Source: CBDCXF01 sp965223755 (GTDB lineage Bacteria > Acidobacteriota > Thermoanaerobaculia > Multivoradales > JAHEKO01). Taken from it: a stretch of 64,000 bases of DNA. The stretch is from NCBI GenBank assembly GCA_965223755.1, contig CBDCXF010000001.1, positions 558,001 to 622,000 on the forward strand, written 5' to 3'. Under the pieces are notes generated by a model. It worked only from the letters and a program-made list of their open reading frames with translations. It was not told where the DNA came from and searched no databases. This document shows positions 1-9,073 of the stretch, piece after piece. The position numbers and the translations under genes are program-made. The first letter of the stretch is position 1; each line of letters starts with the position of its first letter.

Positions 1-305
1 ACGTAGCCGATCTCGCCGCCCCGGGTCTTTCGTAGCTCTTCCGGACCCATCTCGGCCAGAGCACGTCCATCGAGCCGGATCTTCCCCGCCGCCACGCGCC
101 CTGGAGGTGGAGTGAGTCCAATGCAGGTCAGGGCCGTGACCGACTTCCCCGATCCCGACTCCCCCACCAGGCCCACGAATTCGCCGCTGGCAACAGCCAG
201 GCTGACGCCTCGGACCGCGGCGACCCAGGTGGAGTTATGGCCTGGAAACTCGACCGTCAGGTCGTTGACTTCAAGTCGATAAGAACGGTCTAGGGACTCG
301 GTCAT
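1..305 (-). CDS. ABC transporter ATP-binding protein, dipeptide/oligopeptide type (partial)
   Basis: N-terminal about 101 residues of an ABC ATPase; the rest lies beyond the left edge of the window. The translation starts MTESLDRSYRLEV and contains a Walker A motif GESGSGKS around residues 47-54, followed by ALTCIGLTPPPGRVAAGKI and LDGRALAEMGPEELRKTRG. That pattern is typical of DppD/OppD-type ATPases, which energise import of short peptides at the inner face of the cytoplasmic membrane. The start codon overlaps the stop of the upstream leucyl aminopeptidase gene (ATGA), so the two are translationally coupled, which fits peptide uptake followed by peptide hydrolysis. The Walker B and signature motifs are not in the window, so the exact subfamily is inferred. 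Confidence 0.85.
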   Translation of the reverse strand, partial: MTESLDRSYRLEVNDLTVEFPGHNSTWVAAVRGVSLAVASGEFVGLVGESGSGKSVTALTCIGLTPPPGRVAAGKIRLDGRALAEMGPEELRKTRGGEIGY

Positions 306-1750
306 TCGACCAGAGTTTGCAGCCAGCGAACGGTCAGAGCAACCCCGTATCCGGTGGCGTCCTTCTTCACCCGCCCTGGAGCCGGTAAATAAGCCGGCCC
401 AGCGAGGTCGATATGCGCCCAATGCGGCGCCTCTTCAGTGAACTGTTTGAGGAAGGCCGCGGCGGTCGACGCTCCACCCCAGCGCGGTCCGGCGTTTTTG
501 AGGTCGGCGTGATGGCCGCGCATTTGGTCGGTGAAGTGGGACCACAAGGGCAGTCGCCACAGGTACTCGCCCGCCTGATCGGCGGCATCGAGCAGAGCTT
601 CAGCGGTGGCGTCGTCATCGCTGAAGAGGCCGGCGGTGCGTGTTCCCAGGGCGACGACGCAGGCCCCGGTCAAAGTCGCGTAGTCGATCAGGTAGTCGGG
701 TTTTTCGCGCGCCGCCCAGGTCAGCGCGTCGGCGAGGATCATGCGACCTTCGGCGTCGGTGTTGAGAATCTCCACCGTCTTGCCGTTCATGCAGGTGACG
801 ATGTCGCCGGGCCGGTAGGAGCGGCCGTCGAGCATGTTTTCCGCCAATGGCACGTACAACTCGAGGCGAGCCGGCAAGTTGAGTCTGGCGGCGGCGCGCC
901 CGATTCCGAGAACGGTGCAAGCGCCGGACTTGTCGTACTTCATCTCGTCCATCGCGCCGGCCGGCTTGATCGAGATGCCGCCGGTGTCGAAGGTCACCCC
1001 CTTGCCGATCAAGGCGACTTTGGGTCCCTTGCTGCCGAATCGAACGCGCACGCAACGCGGCGGATTTGCCGATCCCGCTCCGACGGCAAGAATTCCGCCC
1101 ATGCCACGCCGCTGCAAAGCTGCGGGACCCAAGACCTCGACGCGGGCGCCCAGGTCGCGAAACACCTGGCGCGCTTGATTCGCCATCCATTCGGGGGTGG
1201 CCACGTTGGGCGGAGTGCTGGCGAGTTGTCGCGTCCAGAGGCTGCCCTCCGCGACTGCATCGGCGGTGCGCCGTGCGCCTGAATAGGCGCTGGCGTGGCT
1301 CGCGGGTGGGATGACAAGCAGGCGCCGTTGGCGGTGCTTCTTGGGTTTGGAACGAAAGCTATCGAAGCGATAGTCAGCCGTTTGCAACGCGTAGAGCACC
1401 CTCTTGGCGCGATCTTCGGCTCCGCGCCCAGAATCGCTCGGTAAAGCGACCGCGACGTCTTCATCGAGCTCATGGCTGAGCCTCTCGATGCGACGAGCCC
1501 AAGAAGACAGCACTTCGTGGCGAAGGCGATCTTTGGTCTTGAGCCGATCGACGACAACCACAATTCCCTTGTTGGTTTGTCCGCGACGCTGACTGCGGGC
1601 TCCTGGATCGGCGGTGGCGTCATTCCAAAGTTGCCGTGCGCAGGCCGCCACCGGACGCGGCAGTCGAGCGAGCGTCGGCAACGACTCCCGTCCGGTGATC
1701 CAGTAAGCCTTGGCACTGACGGTTTTACTTCGAGGCAGAACGATCTTCAT
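302..1750 (-). CDS. pepA: Leucyl aminopeptidase, M17 family
   Basis: A 482-residue cytosolic metallo-aminopeptidase that removes N-terminal residues from peptides. The C-terminal catalytic domain is clear: VALIGKGVTFDTGGISIKP contains the metal/catalytic lysine and aspartate, MKYDKSGA follows, and the family signature NTDAEGRMILADAL supplies further metal ligands and the catalytic arginine. The N-terminal M17 domain (about residues 1-170) is divergent and rich in Arg and Lys, but overall length is normal for the family. It overlaps the start of the downstream peptide ABC transporter ATPase by 4 bp, so the pair probably forms a peptide-use operon. A divergent gene starts at 1915, so the promoter should lie in 1751-1914. 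Confidence 0.93.
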   Translation of the reverse strand: MKIVLPRSKTVSAKAYWITGRESLPTLARLPRPVAACARQLWNDATADPGARSQRRGQTNKGIVVVVDRLKTKDRLRHEVLSSWARRIERLSHELDEDVAVALPSDSGRGAEDRAKRVLYALQTADYRFDSFRSKPKKHRQRRLLVIPPASHASAYSGARRTADAVAEGSLWTRQLASTPPNVATPEWMANQARQVFRDLGARVEVLGPAALQRRGMGGILAVGAGSANPPRCVRVRFGSKGPKVALIGKGVTFDTGGISIKPAGAMDEMKYDKSGACTVLGIGRAAARLNLPARLELYVPLAENMLDGRSYRPGDIVTCMNGKTVEILNTDAEGRMILADALTWAAREKPDYLIDYATLTGACVVALGTRTAGLFSDDDATAEALLDAADQAGEYLWRLPLWSHFTDQMRGHHADLKNAGPRWGGASTAAAFLKQFTEEAPHWAHIDLAGPAYLPAPGRVKKDATGYGVALTVRWLQTLVE

Positions 1751-1914
1751 CGTTTTGAGGACTCCATTTCCAACCGCCTGGCTCGTCGGTCGCGATGCCA
1801 GCGCGTGTCGCGAAGTGTAGCAACCGATGCGAGCTCACCCTGGGGCCCACAGACGCGGCACAGTCGCTCGGGTTATGCTGCATTCCCTTTGCGTACTCGG
1901 GCTCGATTCAAATC

Positions 1915-3861
1915 ATGGTAGCGCAGCAGACTTCCGCCCCAGATGGTTTCGATCTGGAGTCGCTTCGCAGACCGCTCTCGACATCATCGCCAGATCCAGA
2001 TACGAGGCCTTCTTTACCCGCGAAGGTGGTCTTGCCGGCTCCGTTTTCCTTGCCCGTCGCTGGCGGCGACGGCTCCCCGTTGCGCGGCTATGTTGTTGCT
2101 CTGGGGCCTCGCCGGAGCGCCTTTTACGCCGCGGTCGATGAATTCTTGGGCGCCCTGATCGACGAGCGCATCGGTTTGCCTGCAGTTGCGCCGGACCGCC
2201 CACGGAAGGCTGAGGAACATCTACGCCGCATGTTCCAAGAGACTTTGCGCGGCCTGTTGTACGCGGGCAATCCAAAGCTGGTGGATCTTTTCCTCCTCGA
2301 CCACAGCGCCGAAGTCGCGGCGCGACTTCGGGCGCCGGGTCAACACCTGGAAGAAGGAGATGAATTCGCTACGGCGAACTCGACTCATCCGTGTGCGGTG
2401 GCTCGTTCCTATTCTTCGCGCCTCTGGCATTGGGCGGGCCAGGTTGCTCGCGACCTGGGGAGCGAGAGTGCCGGGAGCGAGTTCGACATCTTCCCTCATT
2501 TGCTCACCGTCCTGCGCGACAACATTCTGATCTGGATGCATTCCTCTGAGCCAGAGTTACCCAAGCTGGGCGGCTACGTTGAGAATGTCTGGGGCGTTGA
2601 CGGAAGCTCATTTATCGATCGCGTTCAGGAAACGGAATCCGAGATCGAACGTGAGATGGCGGCGACTCCCGAGCGGCTGCGGCCGGGTTCGCGGAAGTTG
2701 ACGCGGCTCTCGAGAAGGGATCTTGGTCTAGAGGTGTTGTGGAGCATTGCCACTGCTGGCGGAAACTCAGACGAGAGGGCGCGCTTCGACGCAAGCATTT
2801 GCGAAGACATCGTTTTCCGACTGCGCCAGTTTCGCCTACTGCACGAATATCGCAGACGCATCATTCAGGTGAGGAAAGTCGGCGAAGAATGGATCGCCGG
2901 TGACCGAGAATCTCCGACCTGCGTTCACTTCGCCAGCGGTATCCGGCCGATTGATTTCTTTCGCGTCGGTGCGACTGGCCCGGTCGTGGAGCGCTTTGGA
3001 CTGCGCTACGACATCACTGGGTTTTCCTCGACCATGGCCGGTCTCGAGGCCTTGGGCGCGGAAGACAGGGAGCGCGCGCTGCGCAAGTTCTTTGTCTTTC
3101 AACGGCAGGTCGAAGGGACGGCTCGCCGTCGCGGTCTTCGTGTCGAGAAGCATCTTGGCGACGGTGTTTTGTTCTCGTCAGCGGGTGGGGCTGGCGATGT
3201 TCTTGCCGCCGCGATGGAGATTCAACGCTCGTACCAACACGCGGTTGAACACGAGATGGTCTTCACCGGCGGCATTCGCATTGCGGCGAATTGGGGCCCT
3301 TACCGGATTGTCGGTGCGATGGGGACAGATGCCGATGGCGCTGAGGGGCAGCTTTTTGGACCCGGCATCGTGGAAATCTCTCGCTTGGTCTCTGGCAAGG
3401 TGTCCAGAGATCTGGAAGAGGTTCGAAAGCTGCTGGTGGGAGCCGGTTATCGGCGGCGGGATGTCAACCGCTTCTTTGCTCCATTTGAGCGACGGCACAT
3501 CACACTTGTTGACCAATCAACTAAAAATCGGCGCTTCTGGGCCTATGTGAATCCCAATGGCACCTTGATCAATGAAGGAGTCGTGATCACCGCCTCATTC
3601 CTGGCCAGGGTGCTTGCGGGCGTTGGCTCGCAAGTTCAGCGCTACCGTGATGAATCGCTGGATTTTGTCATTGTCGACCTCGGAACCGCTGATGTTCCGT
3701 TGCGTGTCGGCATCGCCGCGCGGGGCTTCGCCGAGTTCAAGGGACTCTCGCCGATCGAAGTGTTTGAAGTCGTCGACGCTGACACCTGGGGACCTGACGT
3801 GGAGTTCGACGCGGCCACACTCGAGGACTTTTCCTGGTTGCCGCCACTGCATGAAGATTGA
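1915..3861 (+). CDS. Protein with class III nucleotidyl cyclase homology domain
   Basis: A 648-residue protein. I chose the ATG at 1915 because the reading frame upstream of it is Cys/Arg-rich and looks non-coding. The N-terminal half (about residues 1-340) is a helical region I do not recognise. From about residue 350 a class III adenylate/guanylate cyclase fold is visible: RYDITGFSSTM carries the first metal-binding Asp position, EKHLGDGVLF the substrate Lys and second Asp, and GIRIAANWGPYRIVGAMGT the usual beta-strand after the helix. The segment where cyclases have N-x-x-x-R reads GPGIVEISRL, so the Arg looks kept but the Asn seems replaced. It could be an active cyclase, a degenerate nucleotide sensor or a pseudo-cyclase. 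It stands alone between pepA (divergent) and purC. Confidence 0.7.
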   Translation: MVAQQTSAPDGFDLESLRRPLSTSSPDPDTRPSLPAKVVLPAPFSLPVAGGDGSPLRGYVVALGPRRSAFYAAVDEFLGALIDERIGLPAVAPDRPRKAEEHLRRMFQETLRGLLYAGNPKLVDLFLLDHSAEVAARLRAPGQHLEEGDEFATANSTHPCAVARSYSSRLWHWAGQVARDLGSESAGSEFDIFPHLLTVLRDNILIWMHSSEPELPKLGGYVENVWGVDGSSFIDRVQETESEIEREMAATPERLRPGSRKLTRLSRRDLGLEVLWSIATAGGNSDERARFDASICEDIVFRLRQFRLLHEYRRRIIQVRKVGEEWIAGDRESPTCVHFASGIRPIDFFRVGATGPVVERFGLRYDITGFSSTMAGLEALGAEDRERALRKFFVFQRQVEGTARRRGLRVEKHLGDGVLFSSAGGAGDVLAAAMEIQRSYQHAVEHEMVFTGGIRIAANWGPYRIVGAMGTDADGAEGQLFGPGIVEISRLVSGKVSRDLEEVRKLLVGAGYRRRDVNRFFAPFERRHITLVDQSTKNRRFWAYVNPNGTLINEGVVITASFLARVLAGVGSQVQRYRDESLDFVIVDLGTADVPLRVGIAARGFAEFKGLSPIEVFEVVDADTWGPDVEFDAATLEDFSWLPPLHED

Positions 3862-3968
3862 ATCCAGTAGCTGAAAAACCGGCACTGTGCGATCGAGCCA
3901 CCGCAGCTTCCGGGGAACATCAGCGATTCGGGTTGACGACACCTACCGCTCGACTACACTTCGCACCC

Positions 3969-4844
3969 ATGAACGGCTCTCTTCAGCTCCCCACACCGCG
4001 CCACGGCAAGGTGCGCGATATTTATGATCTAGGTGACCATTTGCTGCTGGTGGCCAGTGACCGCATCTCCGCCTACGACAGTGTTCTCGATCGCCCCATT
4101 CCTGACAAAGGAAAGATCCTCCACCAACTCACCAACTATTGGTTCGATCAGATCGCGGACGTGGTTCCCAACCATTTGGTGGCTGCCGAGGTCGATGGCT
4201 TCCCCTCGGAACTGCAGCCTTTCGCCGACCAGTTGCGTGGCCGCTCGGCCTACGCCCGCAAAGCCGATGTGATCCCGTTCGAATGCGTGGCCCGCGGCTA
4301 CCTGGCCGGCAGCGGTCACCGCGAATACAAGCAGAACGGTGAAGTTTGCGGCATTTCGCTACCCGCAGGTTTGCAGCTCGCCCAGCAACTGCCGGAACCG
4401 ATCTTTACTCCTGCAACCAAGGCGGAGACCGGGCACGACGAAAACATCAGCTTCGAAGTAATGCGCGATGCGCTTGGGGAAGAGGTCTCCAACCGCTTAC
4501 GGGATCTGACGTTGACCTTGTATCAGCGCGGTGCCGAGCGAGCGGCGAAAGAGGGACTGATCCTGGCCGACACCAAATTCGAGTTCGGGTGGATCGATGG
4601 CGAGATCCACGTCATCGACGAGGTCCTTACGCCGGACTCTTCACGCTATTGGGAGGCCGCCCAGTGGCAGGTCGGAACCGAACCGGTGTCGGTCGACAAG
4701 CAGTACGTGCGCAATTGGCTGGACGCTAGCGGCTGGGATCGTGAACCGCCTCCCCCTCCTCTCCCCGATGAGGTGGTTGAAGGAACGCGCGCGCGATATC
4801 TCGAAGCATTCCGGCGCCTCACCGGCGGCGAGCCGGTGCTCTAG
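3969..4844 (+). CDS. purC: Phosphoribosylaminoimidazole-succinocarboxamide synthase
   Basis: SAICAR synthetase of de novo purine biosynthesis, 291 residues in the long-form size class. It joins aspartate to CAIR using ATP. The start at 3969 gives MNGSLQLPTPRHGKVRDIYD, the standard N-terminus with the KVRDIY nucleotide-binding strand; LLLVASDRISAYDSVL, the ECVARGYLAGSGHREY block and the DTKFEFGWIDGEIHVIDEVLTPDSSRYW signature follow. The frame is open upstream to 3858, but those residues have no counterpart in the family. It is convergent with alr, with only 33 bp between the stops. Confidence 0.96.
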   Translation: MNGSLQLPTPRHGKVRDIYDLGDHLLLVASDRISAYDSVLDRPIPDKGKILHQLTNYWFDQIADVVPNHLVAAEVDGFPSELQPFADQLRGRSAYARKADVIPFECVARGYLAGSGHREYKQNGEVCGISLPAGLQLAQQLPEPIFTPATKAETGHDENISFEVMRDALGEEVSNRLRDLTLTLYQRGAERAAKEGLILADTKFEFGWIDGEIHVIDEVLTPDSSRYWEAAQWQVGTEPVSVDKQYVRNWLDASGWDREPPPPPLPDEVVEGTRARYLEAFRRLTGGEPVL

Positions 4845-4877
4845 GCCCGGTTCTCCACTCGATTCGTGCCGCAAATA

Positions 4878-6062
4878 TCAGTGCCCTAAATAAACGCGGG
4901 GCAATCGGCGCCCCAAGCGCAGGAGAATTTCCCACGGAATGGTTTCGGCGTTGTGCGCCAGTCGGTGCGCATCGAGGATACTGCTTCCGCCAGACTGCTG
5001 AGGATGCTCGCCCAAAAGGGTCACCTGCGAACCGACCTCGATCGGGTCTCCTTCGGCGCAGGCAAAGGCGAGCATGTCCATGCTCACCGTGCCGACAATG
5101 GGACGAGGACCGTAGTCGGTGAGCACCTGGGCTGCGAAAGGACCGCCGATTTGGTGGCCTTGCCTCTGATGGAACGGATAGCCGTCTCCGTAGCCGACTC
5201 CGACGGTAGCGACGCGTGTGGGTTGGGGGGCTTGCCAGATTCCACCGTAGCCGACCTTGTCGCCGGCAGCCAGCTCATGTACTTGCAAGACCCGCCCACG
5301 CACCGCCATGACCGGATGAAGTTCCGGATCGGGCCCTGCGGGGTTGTAACCGTAGAGGGCGATGCCGAGGCGGCAGTACGTAAAGGCATCGAGATCGTGA
5401 CCCAGCAAACCGGCACTGTTGGCGAGATGAGTCTCCAGGTGGCCCCATTCCTCATGGATGGCCCGTAGAAGAGTGCCGAACTCTTCATGCTGCTGTGCGG
5501 TGCGTGGACTGCTGGGCCGATCGGCGTCGGCGAGATGAGAACAAATCCCTGTCGGACGCACGCCGGATGCCTCATCGAGCCGCGAGAGGGCCTGGCGAGC
5601 CAGCTCGGGCCGGATGCCCAGGCGGTTCATGCCAGTGTTGACCTTGACATGCACCGGCACTTCTTGCGCCCCACTGTCAGCATGGACCAAAAACTCCAGG
5701 CTCTCCGGAGTCGAACAGGCCACTTCGAGGTCTAGTTCGAGGACTTCTTCCCAGACCGCGGGGCTCGGCGGCGCCAGGACCAAAATGCGGCTGTTGCCGA
5801 CCGTCTGCCGTAGCTCGCGCGCTTCGCTGGTGCGGGCGACGATCAGCAGGTCGACCCCGAGTTCAACCAAAGTCGGCGCAATCTCGGGTGCACCGTGCCC
5901 GTAAGCGTCGGCCTTGAGTACCGCGGCGATTTTGCTGTCGCCGGCGCGCCGCTGTAGCACGGCGACGTTGTGGGCGAGGGCGCGGGAGTCGATCTCGACC
6001 CAAGCGGCGTGGCCGTGGCGGCCGCTTCGGTCTTGGGGGTCGTTGGCGCTCTTTTGGCGCAA
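4878..6062 (-). CDS. alr: Alanine racemase
   Basis: A 394-residue PLP enzyme interconverting L- and D-alanine for peptidoglycan. The PLP lysine lies in AAVLKADAYGHG near residue 47, preceded by the usual AWVEIDSRALAHNVAVL. The second catalytic residue (Tyr of the opposite face) falls in GDKVGYGGIWQA, followed by the conserved RVATVGVGYGDGYP and the VSMDMLAFAC segment. It lies 26 bp downstream of dnaB on the same strand and is probably cotranscribed with it. It is convergent with purC. Confidence 0.96.
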   Translation of the reverse strand: MRQKSANDPQDRSGRHGHAAWVEIDSRALAHNVAVLQRRAGDSKIAAVLKADAYGHGAPEIAPTLVELGVDLLIVARTSEARELRQTVGNSRILVLAPPSPAVWEEVLELDLEVACSTPESLEFLVHADSGAQEVPVHVKVNTGMNRLGIRPELARQALSRLDEASGVRPTGICSHLADADRPSSPRTAQQHEEFGTLLRAIHEEWGHLETHLANSAGLLGHDLDAFTYCRLGIALYGYNPAGPDPELHPVMAVRGRVLQVHELAAGDKVGYGGIWQAPQPTRVATVGVGYGDGYPFHQRQGHQIGGPFAAQVLTDYGPRPIVGTVSMDMLAFACAEGDPIEVGSQVTLLGEHPQQSGGSSILDAHRLAHNAETIPWEILLRLGRRLPRVYLGH

Positions 6063-6088
6063 GGTTGCGAATACGGCTGGCGCCGAGG

Positions 6089-7441
6089 TCAGAACGGAGG
6101 CTCGGCGTCCTGCAGAGCGCGAGACTTGAAGGTAGTGTTCTTGCCGATGAAAACCAGCGGGATGTTCTTGGTTTCTCCGTGACGGTTCTTTGCCAGGAGG
6201 AATTCGGCGATTCCCTTGAGCGACGGATCGTCCGGCTTGTAGACCTCTTCACGAAAAATGAATGAAACGATGTCCGCGTCCTGCTCGATCGACCCCGACT
6301 CGCGCAGGTCGGCGAGCTGCGGACGGTGGTCGCCACCCCGCCGCTCGGGCTGACGGGACAACTGCGACAAAGCGATGATCGGAATGTCCAAGTCCTTCGA
6401 AAGTTGCTTGAGAGATCGGGTGATGGCGGCGATTTCCAGGTTGCGGTTTTCGTAGCGTCCGCCGGCGTTCATGAGCTGCAAGTAGTCGAGGACAAGCAGC
6501 TCGATGCCTTTCTCCGCCCGCGCGCGGCGAGCTTTGGAGGCCAGTTCGAGCAGGGTGAGGCCGGCGGTGTCGTCGATGTGGATCGGCGCCGAGCGCAGTT
6601 CGTCGGCGTAAACGTGCAATGTCTGCCAGTTGTCATGGGAGAGGCGGCCGGTGCGCACCGCACTTCCGGTGAGATCGGCTTCGGAGGCGAGGATACGGGT
6701 CATCAAGTCCTTGCCGCTCATCTCCAGCGAGAAGATGCCCACGGGTTTGTGCTCGCGAATCGCCGCGTGCTGGGCGACGTTGAGCGCGAAGCTGGTCTTG
6801 CCCATGCCCGGCCGACCGGCGATGATGACCAGGTTGCCGCTCTGGAGCCCGCCGATGGCGTCGTCGATCTGGATGAAGCCGGTGCGCAGCCCCGGCAATT
6901 CACTACCGTCGTGGTCCTCGATTTCCGGCAGATGGGTGTCGATGAGCGCACCGAGGGAAACGAAACCGCGCTGGATCGCTTCTTCGCCGATGGCCAGGAT
7001 CTCCTGTTCGGCTTTGGCAAGGGCCTCGGCGGCCTCCAAGCCTCCGTCCTGACAGTTGCGCGTGATGTCGACGCACGCGGCGATCAAGCGCCGCCGTAGC
7101 GAGCGTTCTTTGACGATCTCGACGTACTCGTCGACCCGGGCAACATCGGGAAGGTCGACGTCGAGGCCGGTGAGGTAGGCAACGCCTCCCACCGCCTGGA
7201 ACTGACCCAACTGCTCGAGTTTGGCCTGCAGCGTGCGCAGGTCGATCTCGACCCCCTGCTCTTGCATCTGCAACATGGCGGTGAAGATGTTGGCGTGGCG
7301 CTCGGAGTAGAAGTCCTCGGCGCGCAGCCTGCCGCTGACTCCCGCCAGCTCTTGGGGCGAGAGCAGAACAGCACCCAGGACCGCTCTCTCGGACTCATTT
7401 GAGAACGGCAGTTGAGTCGGAGTCGGGAGGGGTTGAGCCAT
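6089..7441 (-). CDS. dnaB: Replicative DNA helicase DnaB
   Basis: A 450-residue hexameric 5'-3' helicase of the replication fork. The start MAQPLPTPTQLPFSNE at 7441 is preferred, although an in-frame ATG lies six codons upstream at 7459. The N-terminal primase-interacting domain (ESERAVLGAVLLSP, about 17-120) is followed by the RecA-like motor: Walker A AGRPGMGKTSFALN near residues 210-223, Walker B-like ELLVLDYLQLM, the QLSRQPERRGGDHRPQLADL arginine-finger region and DADIVSFIFREEVY. No intein or truncation is visible. It is followed by alr. Confidence 0.96.
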   Translation of the reverse strand: MAQPLPTPTQLPFSNESERAVLGAVLLSPQELAGVSGRLRAEDFYSERHANIFTAMLQMQEQGVEIDLRTLQAKLEQLGQFQAVGGVAYLTGLDVDLPDVARVDEYVEIVKERSLRRRLIAACVDITRNCQDGGLEAAEALAKAEQEILAIGEEAIQRGFVSLGALIDTHLPEIEDHDGSELPGLRTGFIQIDDAIGGLQSGNLVIIAGRPGMGKTSFALNVAQHAAIREHKPVGIFSLEMSGKDLMTRILASEADLTGSAVRTGRLSHDNWQTLHVYADELRSAPIHIDDTAGLTLLELASKARRARAEKGIELLVLDYLQLMNAGGRYENRNLEIAAITRSLKQLSKDLDIPIIALSQLSRQPERRGGDHRPQLADLRESGSIEQDADIVSFIFREEVYKPDDPSLKGIAEFLLAKNRHGETKNIPLVFIGKNTTFKSRALQDAEPPF

Positions 7442-7542
7442 GATCGGACCGCCGATCATAGCCCATCACTGACGAGTGTTTGGGGGCGCGTTCGGGGGCA
7501 CGGTCGGGCGTGCCGTGGCCATGCCCTACAGGGCGGGTTTGG

Positions 7543-8076
7543 TCAGTTCCTGCGGCCGATGCGAAACCGCGCCAGGGCACCAAAAGTAATGGCGTCTCCG
7601 TCGGCGTCTCTCAGTTCGTTGAAGGCATCGGCCTTATAGGTGGCGAAGGTATCGACGCTGACTCTCGGCAGAACCGAAAACTCGAAACCGACCCGGGCGA
7701 TGTAGAACGGATCCGAAAAGCTGCTGTCGAAATCTCCGGAGATGGTGAAGCCGACGCCGGCTCCGGCGTAGAGACCATGGCCGATCAAAACCATCGCCTG
7801 GGGCGAGAAGGCACTGCTGTCGGCACCGCCGAAACCGTCGGGAAAGAACTCCAAATTGAACTCGAAAGAAAAGAGGCCTTCGGGACGGATCTGATACGAG
7901 CCGATGAAGGAGGCGCCGTCGTCGTCAATGCTGAGATCGTCGAGCACGTCATCGAAGCTTTTCCAATAGTGGATCCCAGCGCCGACCGTCCGCTCACCGG
8001 CGTCGGCGACTCCTGGCATCACGGCAAGAAACAATGCTGCCAGCGCGAGGGCCTTGGAAAACTGGAATGTGCGCAT
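7543..8076 (-). CDS. Outer-membrane beta-barrel-like exported protein, unknown function
   Basis: A 177-residue protein with a clear Sec signal peptide (MRTFQFSKALALAALFLAVM, then PGVADAG). The start at 8076 is supported by a GGAGGT ribosome site just upstream, and the longer open frame to 8196 is rejected. The mature part has alternating short amphipathic strands and ends with an aromatic/Arg strand ALARFRIGRRN, as in small porin-like or autotransporter-like barrels. Segments such as VGAGIHYWKSFDDV and GLYAGAGVGFTISGDFD resemble outer membrane protein beta-barrel domains. No function can be assigned. It is transcribed from a promoter between it and the divergent 8261 gene. Confidence 0.6.
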   Translation of the reverse strand: MRTFQFSKALALAALFLAVMPGVADAGERTVGAGIHYWKSFDDVLDDLSIDDDGASFIGSYQIRPEGLFSFEFNLEFFPDGFGGADSSAFSPQAMVLIGHGLYAGAGVGFTISGDFDSSFSDPFYIARVGFEFSVLPRVSVDTFATYKADAFNELRDADGDAITFGALARFRIGRRN

Positions 8077-8260
8077 GCGGAACCTCCGGCGTTTGGAATC
8101 TTGCGTTGCCGTCCGAAACGGCAGCTCCGTCCGACTTGGCCGCAGTGTTGCACGATTCACGCCTGCTGTCAGGATGATGCCTGAATGGCGCTGCAAGGGA
8201 GCCTAGAGGCTGAGTTAGACTGATTCCGGCTGGCGATACCCTCCCCACCACGCGACCAAA

Positions 8261-9073
8261 ATGTATCTGGATTTTTACGAATTTCGCGAGCCTCCGTTCA
8301 ACATCACTCCCGATCCTCGCTTTCTTTACTACAGTGACCGCCACCGCGAGGCCCTCAACCACATGCTCTATGGCGTGCAAGAGCGCAAGGGATTCATTCA
8401 AGTCACGGGTGAGGTGGGCGCGGGCAAGACCACTTTATGTCGGGCGTTTTTGGAGCGACTGGGAGAGGGCTACACCACCGCCCTGGTGCTCAACCCGATG
8501 CTCACCGCTAACCAACTGTTGCGGACGATCTTAGTTGAGTTTGGCATTCCGGTTCCGTACAACGATCGGTCCAAAGCGCTTGAGCAGCTCAACACCTTCT
8601 TATTGCACGAATTGGAAGAGCGCCGCGATGTGGTGCTCATCATTGACGAGGCGCAAGATCTAACCCCAGAGTTGCTTGAGCAGGTGCGTCTCCTGTCCAA
8701 TCTCGAGACCGACCAGACCAAGTTGCTGCAGATCCTCCTCATCGGCCAGCCGGAGTTGCGAGAGCGCCTGGACCGTGGCGATCTGCGCCAGCTCCGCCAG
8801 CGCATCACCGTGCGCTTCCACTTGCCGCCCTTGAGCCGAGACGAGACCGAGGACTACATCGGTCATCGTCTGCGCGTCGCCGGCGCTGGCGCGCCGCCCC
8901 AATTCAACCGCTCAGCTCTGGGCCGGGTCTTCCGCTATTCGCACGGCGTGCCGCGACTGATCAATGCGGTTTGCGACAAGGCCTTGCTTGCTGGCTACGC
9001 CGAGGGCGAGCGGACGATTACTCGCCGCCACGTCGGCCGCGCGGTGCGCGAACTGGAAGGACGCCCATCGTGA
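8261..9073 (+). CDS. ExeA/GspA-like AAA ATPase
   Basis: A 270-residue AAA ATPase of the ExeA/GspA type. It begins MYLDFYEFREPPFNITPDPRF, the usual N-terminus of this family. Walker A is TGEVGAGKTTLCRAF (about residues 46-60), Walker B is VVLIIDEAQDL, and sensor residues lie in LLQILLIGQPELRERL. No C-terminal peptidoglycan-binding or transmembrane segment is present, so the membrane part is probably supplied by the coupled downstream gene. Its stop overlaps that gene's GTG start. In type II secretion GspA/GspB help assemble the secretin through the cell wall; no other secretion genes are nearby. Confidence 0.88.
   Translation: MYLDFYEFREPPFNITPDPRFLYYSDRHREALNHMLYGVQERKGFIQVTGEVGAGKTTLCRAFLERLGEGYTTALVLNPMLTANQLLRTILVEFGIPVPYNDRSKALEQLNTFLLHELEERRDVVLIIDEAQDLTPELLEQVRLLSNLETDQTKLLQILLIGQPELRERLDRGDLRQLRQRITVRFHLPPLSRDETEDYIGHRLRVAGAGAPPQFNRSALGRVFRYSHGVPRLINAVCDKALLAGYAEGERTITRRHVGRAVRELEGRPS

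Noticed and set aside
413..1282. 289-codon open frame antisense to pepA
   Set aside because: Shadow of a GC-rich gene; all M17 motifs are on the minus strand.
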